Source of the DNA: Stenotrophomonas sp. SAU14A_NAIMI4_5
GTDB lineage: Bacteria > Pseudomonadota > Gammaproteobacteria > Xanthomonadales > Xanthomonadaceae
Reading direction: 5' to 3'
DNA length: 64,000 bases
Assembly (NCBI RefSeq): GCF_003086795.1
Contig: NZ_CP026003.1
Location: 1,632,777-1,696,776, forward strand
The position numbers were made by a program, and so were the translations under genes. Shown piece by piece: positions 48,083-56,058 of the stretch. Below the pieces are notes generated by a model. The model was not told the origin of the DNA. It searched no databases and was given only the letters and a program-made list of their open reading frames with translations. The number at the start of each line of letters is the position of its first letter. Positions within the stretch are counted from its first letter, which is position 1.

Positions 48083-49491
48083 ACGCACAGCCCGTCCAGG
48101 ACCTGCCCGAGTTTGCCACCTGGCTCAATGCCGCCCCCTGCACCCTGACCGAACTGCGTGGCCGGCCGGTCGCGCTGCTGTTCGTCAATGCCGCATCGGC
48201 CTGGAGCATGCAGCGGCTGGCCGAGTTCGGCCAATGGCTGTCACGCAACCCGGGCCGCCTGCAGCCGTTGGTGCTGCATGTGCCGCGCTTCGATTTCGAA
48301 CGCGACGCCGGCGCTGCGCTGAAGCTGCTGCGCAGGCAGGGGCTGTCGATGCCGGCGCTGCTCGATGCGGACTGGGACGGCTGGCGCCGCTTCGGTGTCA
48401 CGGCCTGGCCGACCGTCATCCTGCTCGACGCGCAGGGGCGCGAACAGCAGCGCCTGATCGGCCTGGGCGCACCCGGCGAGCTGGAACGCGCCTTGAACGA
48501 TCTCTGCGAAGGCGCGCCGCTGGCACCGTCGCGCGGGGGCAGCGAGCTGCATCCCGAACTGCCGCATCCGCTGCGTTTCCCGGCCGGCCTGGCGGTCAAC
48601 CGGGACCGCCTGTACATCGCCGACAGTGGGCGCCATCGCATCCTCGAGTGCAGCCATGGCGGGCGCGTGCTGCGCCAGTTCGGGCTGGGTACCGCTGATT
48701 TCATGGATGGCAACCTGGCCGAAGCCGCGTTCCATCGCCCGCAGGGGCTGGTGCTCGAGCGCGAGTCGCTGTACGTGGCCGATACCGGCAACCACGCGGT
48801 GCGCCGCATCAACCTGGCGACCGGACAGGTCGACACGCTGTGCGGCAACGGTCGCCCTGGCACGCCGGTCGAAGGGCCGGTGGCGCAGGCGCGGCAGGTG
48901 GCGCTGGACAACCCGGTTGGCCTGGCGATCGCCGACAACCAGCTGCATATCGCCATGGCCGGCGACAACCGCCTGTGGAGCTTCCACCTGGGCCTGCGCA
49001 GCCTGCAATGGCGCGCCGGCAGCGGTGCCATCGACGAGCGCGACGGCAGTGGCCACATGGCCGCCTTCGCCCAGCCCACCGGCCTGGCAGTGGTGCAGCA
49101 GGTGCTGTACGTGGCCGATGCGCTGGGCTCGTCCATCCGTGCGGTGCAGCTGCGCGGTGACCTCGTGCAGACCCTGGTCGGGCAGGGCGCCTGGCGCTTC
49201 GGCGCCGACGATGGCCCGCGCGGGCAGGCCAGCCTGCAGTATCCGCAGGCCATCGCATTGAGCCCGGACGCACCCGTGCTGTGGATCGCCGACACCGGCA
49301 ACGGCCGCCTGCGCACGCTGCGCCTGGGCGGCGGCGATCTGGTCACCCAGCCACTGCCGCGCCGCCTGCATGGCCCGGCCGGCCTGGCCGTCGGCGCCGG
49401 TGCAGTGTGGATTGCCGAGACCGACGCGCACGCGGTGCTGCGTTTCGACCCCGACAGCGGCGTGCTCAGCGAAGTGCCGATCAGCGAATGA
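48079..49491 (+). CDS. Thioredoxin-fold plus NHL-repeat protein without redox cysteines
   Basis: 470 aa. Residues about 20-145 look like a thioredoxin/AhpC fold (GRPVALLFVNAASAWSMQRLAEFGQWL, FGVTAWPTVILLDAQGREQQRLIG with the cis-Pro TAWPT). The usual CxxC site reads ASAWSMQ, so it cannot do thiol chemistry there. Residues about 165-470 form an NHL beta-propeller (GLAVNRDRLYIADSGRHRILE, GLVLERESLYVADTGNHAVRRI, ALSPDAPVLWIADTGNGRLRTLRL). The layout resembles NHLRC2-type proteins. No signal peptide. Function unknown. It overlaps both neighbours by 4 bp. Confidence 0.85.
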   Translation: MNAQPVQDLPEFATWLNAAPCTLTELRGRPVALLFVNAASAWSMQRLAEFGQWLSRNPGRLQPLVLHVPRFDFERDAGAALKLLRRQGLSMPALLDADWDGWRRFGVTAWPTVILLDAQGREQQRLIGLGAPGELERALNDLCEGAPLAPSRGGSELHPELPHPLRFPAGLAVNRDRLYIADSGRHRILECSHGGRVLRQFGLGTADFMDGNLAEAAFHRPQGLVLERESLYVADTGNHAVRRINLATGQVDTLCGNGRPGTPVEGPVAQARQVALDNPVGLAIADNQLHIAMAGDNRLWSFHLGLRSLQWRAGSGAIDERDGSGHMAAFAQPTGLAVVQQVLYVADALGSSIRAVQLRGDLVQTLVGQGAWRFGADDGPRGQASLQYPQAIALSPDAPVLWIADTGNGRLRTLRLGGGDLVTQPLPRRLHGPAGLAVGAGAVWIAETDAHAVLRFDPDSGVLSEVPISE

Positions 49492-51332
49492 CCGACATCA
49501 CCGCCCCGGCCTTCGACGGCAAGGCCTTCGCGGCCCAGTTGAGCACCGCACCCGGCGTCTACCGCATGTACGCGGCCGACGACACGCTGCTGTACGTGGG
49601 CAAGGCGCGCGCGCTGCGCAACCGCGTCGGCAGCTACTTCAACGGCAGCCCGAAGAACGCGCGCATCATGTCGATGCTCTCGCAGATCGCGCGCATGGAC
49701 GTGACGGTCACGCGCTCGGAAGGCGAAGCGCTGCTGCTGGAAAACCAGCTGATCAAATCCCTGTCGCCGCGCTACAACGTGTCCCTGCGCGACGACAAAA
49801 CCTACCCGCACGTGCTGCTGACCCGCGAGGACTGGCCGCGCATCGCCCTGCACCGTGGCCCGCGCGCCATTCCCGGGCGTTATTTCGGGCCGTACCCGGG
49901 TGTCACCGCGGTGCGCGAAACGCTGAACCTGATGCACAAGCTGTTCAAGCTGCGCAGCTGCGAGGACAGCGTGTTCCGCAACCGTTCGCGGCCGTGCCTG
50001 CAGTATCAGATCGGCCGCTGCAGTGCGCCCTGCGTGGACCTGGTGCCGGCGCCGGACTATGCCGAATCAGTGCGCCGCGCCACGCTGTTCCTGGAAGGCA
50101 AGAGCGATGAGCTGACCCGCGAGCTGGGCGAGCAGATGCAGGGTGCCAGCGAGGCGCTGGAGTTCGAGAAGGCCGCGCGCCTGCGCGATCTCATCGCTTC
50201 GCTGCGCAGCATGCAGACCCGCCAGTACGTGGATGGCCGCGCCGCCGACCTGGACGTGCTGGCCGTGGCCATGCACGGCTCGCAGGCCTGCGTGCTGCTG
50301 CTGGCCTTCCGCGATGGACGCAATCTGGGCACCCGCCCGTTCTTCCCGCGCACCAATGGCGAGGACAGCCCCGAAGAGGTGCTGGCCGCGTTCGTGTCGC
50401 AGTACTACATCGAATTCGAGCCGCCGCGCGAGATCCTGCTGGACCGGCAGATTCCCGATGCCGACCTGCTGGTGGCCGCGCTTTCGGCCTCGGCCGAGCG
50501 CAAGGTGCAGCTGAAGTGGAACGTGCGTGGCGAGCGCGCCGGCTACCTGGAGCTGGCCAGCCGCAACGCGCAGCTGACCCTGGCCACCGAACTCAACAGC
50601 CGCAACGCGCAGCACGCGCGCAGCGAAGCCCTGCGCGAGATGCTGGGCCTGGCCGAACCGGTCAAGCGGGTGGAATGCTTCGATATCAGCCACACCATGG
50701 GCGAAGCGACCGTGGCGTCGTGCGTGGTGTTCGATGCCGCCGGCCCGGTGCGCGCGCAGTACCGCCGCTTCAACATCAGCGGCATCGAGCCCGGCGATGA
50801 TTACGCGGCCATGCACCAGGCCATCGACCGCCGCTTCCGCCGCGCCGTGGAAGAGCAGGGCGTGCTGCCCGACGTGCTGCTGATCGATGGTGGCGCCGGC
50901 CAGCTGGCCCAGGCCCAGGCCGCCCTGGCCGACCTGGGCGTGGAAGGCGTGCTGCTGGTGGGCGTGGCCAAGGGCGTGGAGCGCCGCGCCGGCCACGAAG
51001 CGCTGGTGATGCCCGATGGCCGCGAGCTGCGCCCGGGCGCGGCCAATCCTGCGCTGCAGTTCATCCAGCAGGTGCGCGACGAAGCGCACCGCTTCGCCAT
51101 CACCGGACATCGGGGCCGCCGTCAGAAGGCCCGGATGACCAGCAAGCTGGAAGATATTCCCGGTATCGGCCCGCGCCGGCGCGCCAGCCTGCTCAAGCAT
51201 TTCGGTGGTCTGGTCGGCCTGAAAGCCGCCGGCGAAGCTGAAATCGCCAAGGTCGAGGGCATCAATGACGCCCTCGCTGCACGCATCTACGCTAACCTGC
51301 ACGGGTTGGCCACGCCTGACCCGGCCGAGTAG
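49488..51332 (+). CDS. uvrC: UvrABC nuclease subunit UvrC
   Basis: 614 aa. GIY-YIG domain (APGVYRMYAADDTLLYVGKA), UVR motif (EFEKAARLRDLIASL), the RNase H-like C-terminal nuclease (VECFDISHTMGEATVASCVVF, LPDVLLIDGGAGQL) and a terminal helix-hairpin-helix pair (DIPGIGPRRRASLLKHFGG). It makes both incisions in nucleotide excision repair. ATG 49488 overlaps the previous stop. uvrB is 14 kb upstream. Confidence 0.97.
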   Translation: MTDITAPAFDGKAFAAQLSTAPGVYRMYAADDTLLYVGKARALRNRVGSYFNGSPKNARIMSMLSQIARMDVTVTRSEGEALLLENQLIKSLSPRYNVSLRDDKTYPHVLLTREDWPRIALHRGPRAIPGRYFGPYPGVTAVRETLNLMHKLFKLRSCEDSVFRNRSRPCLQYQIGRCSAPCVDLVPAPDYAESVRRATLFLEGKSDELTRELGEQMQGASEALEFEKAARLRDLIASLRSMQTRQYVDGRAADLDVLAVAMHGSQACVLLLAFRDGRNLGTRPFFPRTNGEDSPEEVLAAFVSQYYIEFEPPREILLDRQIPDADLLVAALSASAERKVQLKWNVRGERAGYLELASRNAQLTLATELNSRNAQHARSEALREMLGLAEPVKRVECFDISHTMGEATVASCVVFDAAGPVRAQYRRFNISGIEPGDDYAAMHQAIDRRFRRAVEEQGVLPDVLLIDGGAGQLAQAQAALADLGVEGVLLVGVAKGVERRAGHEALVMPDGRELRPGAANPALQFIQQVRDEAHRFAITGHRGRRQKARMTSKLEDIPGIGPRRRASLLKHFGGLVGLKAAGEAEIAKVEGINDALAARIYANLHGLATPDPAE

Positions 51333-51349
51333 AGAGAGAAGCAAGCCGC

Positions 51350-51976
51350 ATGAAGTTGACCCTGCCCACCTGGCTGACGTTGTTGCGGATCGTGATGATC
51401 CCGGTGCTGGTGCTGGTGTTCTACCTGCCCTACACCTGGACCAATTTCGCGTCCGCGGCGATTTTCGGCCTAGCCGCGATCACCGACTGGCTCGATGGCT
51501 GGATCGCACGTCGGTACAAGCTGGAATCGGCGTTCGGCGCCTTCCTCGATCCGGTGGCGGACAAGCTGATGGTGGCCGTGGCGCTGTTCCTGATCGTGCA
51601 GGGCCACCCGACGCCGTGGATGGCGTTCTGGGCGGCGGTGATCGTCGGCCGCGAAATCGCGGTGTCGGCGCTGCGCGAGTGGATGGCCGAGCTGGGCCAG
51701 CGCGCCAAGGTGCGCGTGGCCATGATCGGCAAGGTCAAGACCACCGCACAGATGGTCGCGCTGCTGTGCCTGCTGTATTCGGTGGCACCGAACGTGCCGG
51801 TCAATGACATCTGGATGGGCCCGCCGGTGTTCCATATCGGCGACTGGACCCTGGCCATTGCCGCCGTGCTGACCCTGTGGTCGGGCCTGCAGTACCTGCA
51901 TGCCGCCTGGCCGAGCCTGCGCGAAGACGAGCGCGCCGCGCGCGAGCGTTCGCGGCAGAAGAAGCTGGGCAACTGA
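51350..51976 (+). CDS. pgsA: CDP-diacylglycerol-glycerol-3-phosphate 3-phosphatidyltransferase
   Basis: 208 aa with four to six helices. The CDP-alcohol phosphotransferase motif is intact: ITDWLDGWIARRYKLESAFGAFLDPVADKLM (D-G-x2-A-R-x8-G-x3-D-x3-D). It commits CDP-diacylglycerol to phosphatidylglycerol synthesis. uvrC-pgsA adjacency is widespread. The ATG has GAGAGAGAAG upstream. Confidence 0.96.
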   Translation: MKLTLPTWLTLLRIVMIPVLVLVFYLPYTWTNFASAAIFGLAAITDWLDGWIARRYKLESAFGAFLDPVADKLMVAVALFLIVQGHPTPWMAFWAAVIVGREIAVSALREWMAELGQRAKVRVAMIGKVKTTAQMVALLCLLYSVAPNVPVNDIWMGPPVFHIGDWTLAIAAVLTLWSGLQYLHAAWPSLREDERAARERSRQKKLGN

Positions 51977-51981
51977 GCCCC

Positions 51982-52020
51982 GGGGTCGGATCCCTTTCCG
52001 CAGGAAAGGGCTCTGACCCC
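51982..52020. repeat. GGGGTCGGA inverted repeat (family E), second copy
   Basis: Outer arms GGGGTCGGA/CTCTGACCCC and inner arms TCCCTTTCC/GGAAAGGG around a GCA loop. It has the same outer sequence as 25026-25056 but a different inner stem. It follows pgsA directly and may act as a 3' stabiliser. Confidence 0.75.
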
Positions 52021-52030
52021 ACGGTCGCCC

Positions 52031-52190
52031 CCATCCACGCATGGCGTGGATCTACTGGATCGAGATGCCTCCATCCACGCATGGCGTGGATCTACCGGAG
52101 CGGGATGCCCGCATCCACGCATGGCGTGGATCTGCTGGTGGATCTACCGACACATCGCGCGCCGTAGTAGATCCACGCCATGCGTGGATA
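52031..52190. repeat. Four GTAG REP/SMAG units of subfamily D, three in one direction and one inverted
   Basis: CATCCACGCATGGCGTGGATCTAC-like units start at 52031, 52071 and 52111 (a regular 40-bp period) and a fourth, GTAGATCCACGCCATGCGTGGAT, at 52167 faces them. Each forms an ATCCACGC/GCGTGGAT hairpin. The 295-bp gap between pgsA and tRNA-Gly holds only these repeats and a tRNA promoter. Confidence 0.9.
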
Positions 52191-52224
52191 CGCCATGCCG
52201 AAGCGCCGCGAAATCCCCCTGAAA

Positions 52225-52258
52225 AAACCGCTTGACGCCATTCCCAGAACAGGTAGAA
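52225..52258 (+). promoter_or_regulatory. Promoter of tRNA-Gly copy 1
   Basis: TTGACG, 16 bp, TAGAAT just upstream of the tRNA. Confidence 0.6.
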
Positions 52259-52271
52259 TTTCGCCTCCCAA

Positions 52272-52347
<76 letters not shown>

Positions 52348-52355
52348 GATTCAAG

Positions 52356-52383
52356 AAAAACGCTCCCGAAAGGGGGCGTTTTT
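52356..52383 (+). terminator. Terminator after tRNA-Gly copy 1
   Basis: AAAAACGCTCCC-GAAA-GGGGGCGTTTTT, symmetric A/T runs, so probably bidirectional and shared with the convergent Rrf2 gene. The same sequence follows copy 2. Confidence 0.9.
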
Positions 52384-52408
52384 CGTTGTGCGGTCATCCC
52401 GCCGGCAA

Positions 52409-52969
52409 TCAGTCTTCGTCCTGCGCCGATGCACGCGAACGCATGCCGGTGATGCGCGCTTCCTCGCGTGCCACCTGGCGGTCGGCAAACCACTCCTGCA
52501 CGTCGCCTGCGAAGCTCGCCGGGCGCCCCTTGCCCTGCACGCCCTCGGCAATCGAGGCCAGGCTGGACCGTGCCAGTTCCTCGCGCATGGCCTTCTGCGC
52601 ATTGATCATCACCGCATGGATGCCGCACACCCCGCGGTTGGCCCAGCGCGGTGGACTGCCATCAAACAGCGCGCAGCGCCCACGGATCTCCTGGCAGTCG
52701 AAGAGCGCTTTCTGGCCTTCCACGGCGTCAACCACATCCAGCACGCTGATGTCCTCGGGCGCGCGTGCCAGCTGGTAGCCACCGCGGATACCGCCGGTGG
52801 ATTCGACGATCCCCGCCTTTTCAAGCTTGGGAAAGATCTTGGCCATGAAGGCTGCCGGCACGCCCTGCAGTTCGGCGAGGTCGCGGCTGCTGGGCCGCTG
52901 TTCCAGCGGTGGAAGCAGCCAGAGCAGGCAGTGCAGGGCGTACTCGACGCCTGTTCCGATGTGAGCCAT
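52409..52969 (-). CDS. Rrf2-family regulator with three conserved cysteines
   Basis: 186 aa. Winged HTH (residues about 2-60; SRDLAELQGVPAAFMAKIFPKLEKAGIVES) with GGIRGGYQLARAPEDISVLDVVDAVEG, the core Rrf2 signature. Cysteines C92, C99 and C115 have the IscR/NsrR-like spacing used to bind an iron-sulfur cluster. ATG 52969 begins MAHIGTGVEYAL. The half-site ATAACGCGGA lies 20-34 bp upstream and again, twice, in the palindrome before the divergent NDH-2-like gene, suggesting autoregulation and control of that gene in response to NO, redox or Fe-S status. Confidence 0.88.
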   Translation of the reverse strand: MAHIGTGVEYALHCLLWLLPPLEQRPSSRDLAELQGVPAAFMAKIFPKLEKAGIVESTGGIRGGYQLARAPEDISVLDVVDAVEGQKALFDCQEIRGRCALFDGSPPRWANRGVCGIHAVMINAQKAMREELARSSLASIAEGVQGKGRPASFAGDVQEWFADRQVAREEARITGMRSRASAQDED

Positions 52970-52988
52970 GGGACCGGTCCAGAAAAAT

Positions 52989-53003
52989 ATAACGCGGACT
53001 ATA
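52989..53003. promoter_or_regulatory. Putative Rrf2 operator half-site at the regulator gene
   Basis: ATAACGCGGACTATA, 20-34 bp before the Rrf2 start, overlapping where its promoter should be. It shares ATAACGCGGA with both arms of the palindrome at 53130-53172. Confidence 0.45.
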
Positions 53004-53129
53004 GGGGCCTGAGTTACCGCCCGCAAGCGCGTCGCGCCTTGTGCAGGGCGTTGATTTCATTGGCGTTGTGGCTGGAAGGGCCGCCTGGCAAGACCGCCCG
53101 GGCCTGAACGGCACCGCCATCACGCGCTT

Positions 53130-53172
53130 GCGCCACATAACGCGGACTCATATGATCCGCGTTATGTGGCGC
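53130..53172. promoter_or_regulatory. Long perfect inverted repeat upstream of the NDH-2-like gene
   Basis: Arms of 17 bp, GCGCCACATAACGCGGA and TCCGCGTTATGTGGCGC, separated by CTCATATGA. It ends 80 bp before the GTG of the dehydrogenase gene. It has no T-run, so an operator is more likely than a terminator. Each arm contains the half-site found in front of the Rrf2 gene. Confidence 0.65.
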
Positions 53173-53252
53173 GTCGGCGCAGCACATCACCCCCGCCCAT
53201 GCCGTTCGTGCATCCGGGCGCCTGAACCCTGATTCCCAGAAGGACTTCCTCC

Positions 53253-54464
53253 GTGTCCCAACGCATTCTTGTCATCGGCGCCGGCTTTGCCGGCATGTGG
53301 AGCGCGCTTGCCGCCGCCCGTCTTCTCGACCAGGCCGCGCGCCGCGACGTGGAGATCGTCCTGGTCGCGCCGTCGCCGGAACTGCATGTGCGCCCGCGTC
53401 TCTACGAGAAGGCACCGGAGCGCATGACGGCGCCGCTGCAGGGCATCTTCGACACCGTCGGCGTGCGTTACCTCGCCGGTCGCGTCGAACGCATCGACGT
53501 CGCCCACCAGCAGGTCGTGGTGGCGACTGCGGGCACCGATGCTGCGGCGCAGACGCTGCACTACGACCGCCTGGTGCTGGCCGCCGGCAGCCGCCTGAAC
53601 TGCCCGCCGATTCCCGGCCTGCAGCAGCACGCCTTCAACGTCGACCAGATCGCCGATGCAGCGCGCCTGCAGGCACATCTGCAGGGACTTGCCGGCCGTG
53701 TGCAGAGCGCTGCACGCAACACGGTGGTGGTGGCGGGTGCAGGCTTCACCGGCATCGAAACCGCGGCCGAAATGCCGGCACGCCTGCGCGAAGTACTCGG
53801 TGCCGATGCGGCGGTCGAGGTCATCCTGGTCGAGCGTGCCGATGCGCTGGGCCCGGACCTGGGCGAAGGCCCGCGGCCCGTGATCACCCAGGCCCTGACC
53901 GAACTGGGTGTGTCCTGGCGCCTGGGCTCGGGCGTGGCCCGCGTGGATGCCGAGGGCGTGACCCTCGAGAGTGGTGAGCGCATCGACGCCGCCACCGTCA
54001 TCTGGACGGCCGGTGCGCGCGCCAGTGCATTGACCGAGCAGATTCCCGGCCAGCACGACGCCGTGGGTCGCCTGCATGTGGACCGCACCCTGAAGGCGAA
54101 CGGTGTCGACGCGGTGTTCGCTACCGGGGACTGCGCGCATGCCGCCACCGATGACGAGGGCAATGTGGCGATGATGTCCTGCCAGCACGCAATGAACCTC
54201 GGTCGCTCCGCCGGCCACAACGCCGCCGCTGACCTGCTGGGTGAAGCGATGATTGACTATGCGCAGCCCAAGTACGTGACCTGCCTGGACCTGGGCCCGT
54301 GGGGCGCGGTCTACACCGAGGGCTGGGATCGCCAGGTGGCGCTGGCTGGTGCCGAAGCCAAGGCGCTGAAGACCCGCATCAACACCGAATGGATCTACCC
54401 GCCCGTGGGTGAGCGCGCGGAGATCCTGGCGTCGGCGGACCCGCTGCGGATCGTGGTCGCCTGA
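53253..54464 (+). CDS. NDH-2-like NAD(P)H dehydrogenase / pyridine nucleotide-disulfide oxidoreductase
   Basis: 403 aa. FAD-binding GxGxxG as VIGAGFAGMWSALAAAR (residues 6-22), NAD-binding VVVAGAGFTGIETAAEMPAR (near 165) and the second FAD contact VDAVFATGDCAH (near 290). The fold and C-terminus resemble type II NADH dehydrogenases, which feed electrons to quinone without pumping protons. GTG 53253 has AGAAGGA at about 9 nt. Divergent from the Rrf2 regulator. A terminator follows. Confidence 0.87.
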   Translation: MSQRILVIGAGFAGMWSALAAARLLDQAARRDVEIVLVAPSPELHVRPRLYEKAPERMTAPLQGIFDTVGVRYLAGRVERIDVAHQQVVVATAGTDAAAQTLHYDRLVLAAGSRLNCPPIPGLQQHAFNVDQIADAARLQAHLQGLAGRVQSAARNTVVVAGAGFTGIETAAEMPARLREVLGADAAVEVILVERADALGPDLGEGPRPVITQALTELGVSWRLGSGVARVDAEGVTLESGERIDAATVIWTAGARASALTEQIPGQHDAVGRLHVDRTLKANGVDAVFATGDCAHAATDDEGNVAMMSCQHAMNLGRSAGHNAAADLLGEAMIDYAQPKYVTCLDLGPWGAVYTEGWDRQVALAGAEAKALKTRINTEWIYPPVGERAEILASADPLRIVVA

Positions 54465-54485
54465 CGGCACGGTGAGACACACGGA

Positions 54486-54513
54486 ACAACGCCCGCGGAT
54501 GCGGGCGTTGTCC
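54486..54513 (+). terminator. Hairpin terminator after the NDH-2-like gene
   Basis: ACAACGCCCGC-GGAT-GCGGGCGTTGT, a perfect 11-bp stem followed by CCTT; a strong stem but weak T-run. Confidence 0.6.
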
Positions 54514-54624
54514 TTCCGATGCGCCACGGGCAAAGCGCCGCTTCATCCCCACTTCACCGCCACCCCATCGCCCCGCCACGCGCGCCAGCGACGCTGCAAC
54601 ACCGTTCCAAGCGGTGATGCAGCG

Positions 54625-55731
54625 ATGCCCCACATGTCCTCTGCCTACGACCACGATCTGGTCATCGTCGGCGCAAGCTTCGCCGGTGCTGCCTGCGCAT
54701 TGGCCGCCGCGCAGTACGGCCTGCGCGTCTGCGTGCTGGAACGCAAGGCAGATCCCGGTGAGCGCCTGCACACCACCGGCATCGTGGTGAAGGAAGCGAT
54801 GGAGCAGACCTGGCTGGGCCGCATGCCCGAGCATCTGGTCCAGCGTGTCGCGCGCGTGCGCTTGTACGCGCCGAATCTGCGCAGCGTGCAGCTGGCCGCG
54901 CCCGGGTACTACTTCCTCACCACCGACACCCCGAACCTGATGCGCTGGCTGGCCGACGAACTGCGTGCCAGCGGCGTGGATCTGCGCCTGCAGCAGTCTT
55001 TCAGCAATGCAGAGGCCGATGGCGATGGCTGGCAGGTGGACGGGGCAGGGCGGTGCGCATATCTGGTGGGTGCCGATGGCGCGCGATCACGCGTCGCCCG
55101 GCGTACCGCCCTGGGCCAGGTGCGTGACAATCTCTACGGCGTCGAGCGCGAGTTCGATGGCCTGCAGTTGCCACAGGGCGATGCGCTGCACTGCTTCGTC
55201 AGCAAGCGCTATGCGCCGGGCTACATCGGCTGGGTCGCGCAGAATCCCACGGGCGTGCAGGTCGGGCTCGCCCTGCGCCATGATCCGCTGCAGGCGCGGG
55301 TGCCGGACATCGATGGCTTCATCGAACTTGTGCGCGACATCGTCGGCATCCCACCGTCCTTGCGGCCGTCGTCCACCCGCGCCGGGCTGGTGCCCTGCGG
55401 CCTGCCGGATGGCCCGATCACCGGCCACCGCCTGGTCCTGACCGGGGATGCGGCCGGCATCGTCTCGCCGCTGTCGGCCGGCGGCATCCACTCGTCGTGG
55501 CGGCATGGCTGGGCGGTCGGCGATGCCATCGGCCTGCACCTGCGTGGCCAGGGCCCCGCCGCCGAGCAGGTGGCGCGGCGGGTGGCACCGACCTTCCGCC
55601 GCAAGCGCGTGCTGCGCTGGGCGATGGACCATCTGCAGCAGGACTGGCCGCTCAATGCGCTGCTGCGCACCGCCGCGACGCGGCGCGTGGCCGAGCAGAT
55701 CTACTTCCACCGGCGCGGGGTGCGGGCCTGA
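54625..55731 (+). CDS. FAD-dependent oxidoreductase of the geranylgeranyl reductase/PHBH-like type
   Basis: 368 aa. Dinucleotide motif DLVIVGASFAGAACALAAAQYGLRVCVLERK (GxSxxG variant of GxGxxG), LVGADGARSRVAR (DG motif) and LVLTGDAAGIVSPLSAGGIHSSWRHGWAVGDAI (GDAAG), the pattern of geranylgeranyl-reductase-like flavoproteins. The substrate is unknown; many act on isoprenoid or lipid double bonds. ATG 54625 was chosen; ATG 54634 is possible. It lies between the dehydrogenase and a tRNA-Gly. Confidence 0.85.
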   Translation: MPHMSSAYDHDLVIVGASFAGAACALAAAQYGLRVCVLERKADPGERLHTTGIVVKEAMEQTWLGRMPEHLVQRVARVRLYAPNLRSVQLAAPGYYFLTTDTPNLMRWLADELRASGVDLRLQQSFSNAEADGDGWQVDGAGRCAYLVGADGARSRVARRTALGQVRDNLYGVEREFDGLQLPQGDALHCFVSKRYAPGYIGWVAQNPTGVQVGLALRHDPLQARVPDIDGFIELVRDIVGIPPSLRPSSTRAGLVPCGLPDGPITGHRLVLTGDAAGIVSPLSAGGIHSSWRHGWAVGDAIGLHLRGQGPAAEQVARRVAPTFRRKRVLRWAMDHLQQDWPLNALLRTAATRRVAEQIYFHRRGVRA

Positions 55732-55773
55732 CCGCCAAGCTGAACGACGCGGTGCAGACGACCCGAAAAATCC

Positions 55774-55803
55774 GGTTGACGCCGTGCAGCAATATCGACA
55801 CAA
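55774..55803 (+). promoter_or_regulatory. Promoter of tRNA-Gly copy 2
   Basis: TTGACG, 17 bp, CACAAT. About 60 bp including this element are nearly repeated in front of copy 3. Confidence 0.6.
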
Positions 55804-55836
55804 TAGCGCTCCTTCGACGCAGGTCGAACGGAATCT

Positions 55837-55912
<76 letters not shown>

Positions 55913-55920
55913 GATTGCAG

Positions 55921-55948
55921 AAAAACGCTCCCGAAAGGGGGCGTTTTT
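55921..55948 (+). terminator. Terminator after tRNA-Gly copy 2
   Basis: AAAAACGCTCCC-GAAA-GGGGGCGTTTTT, identical to 52356-52383. Symmetric, so it can also stop the convergent small-membrane-protein operon ending at 55957. Confidence 0.9.
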
Positions 55949-55956
55949 CGTTTGCG

Positions 55957-56058
55957 TCAGTGCTTCGATACCAGGTGGGTCGAAAGGCAGACTGCGAGCG
56001 CGCAGGCTGCGAACATCAGGCCCATGTCGGTGGCTGCATGGCGTAGTGCTGCGCTCAC
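55957..56058 (-). CDS. Possible 33-aa single-helix membrane protein (or frameshifted tail of the preceding gene)
   Basis: A GTG at 56058-56056 overlaps the stop of the upstream gene as GTGA and opens a 33-codon frame with one hydrophobic segment (MGLMFAACALAVCLSTHLV) ending 9 bp from a bidirectional terminator. It has a start coupled to its neighbour, a helix and a clean end, but is too short for codon statistics. The same frame read upstream also continues hydrophobic sequence (TQIPFIVSAAL), so it could be a fifth helix lost from the preceding gene by a frameshift. Confidence 0.4.
   Translation of the reverse strand: MSAALRHAATDMGLMFAACALAVCLSTHLVSKH

Noticed and set aside
52031..52190. CRISPR-like regular repeats with 40-bp period
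   Set aside because: Units are palindromic SMAG elements with 15-bp similar spacers, one unit is inverted, and no cas genes are present.
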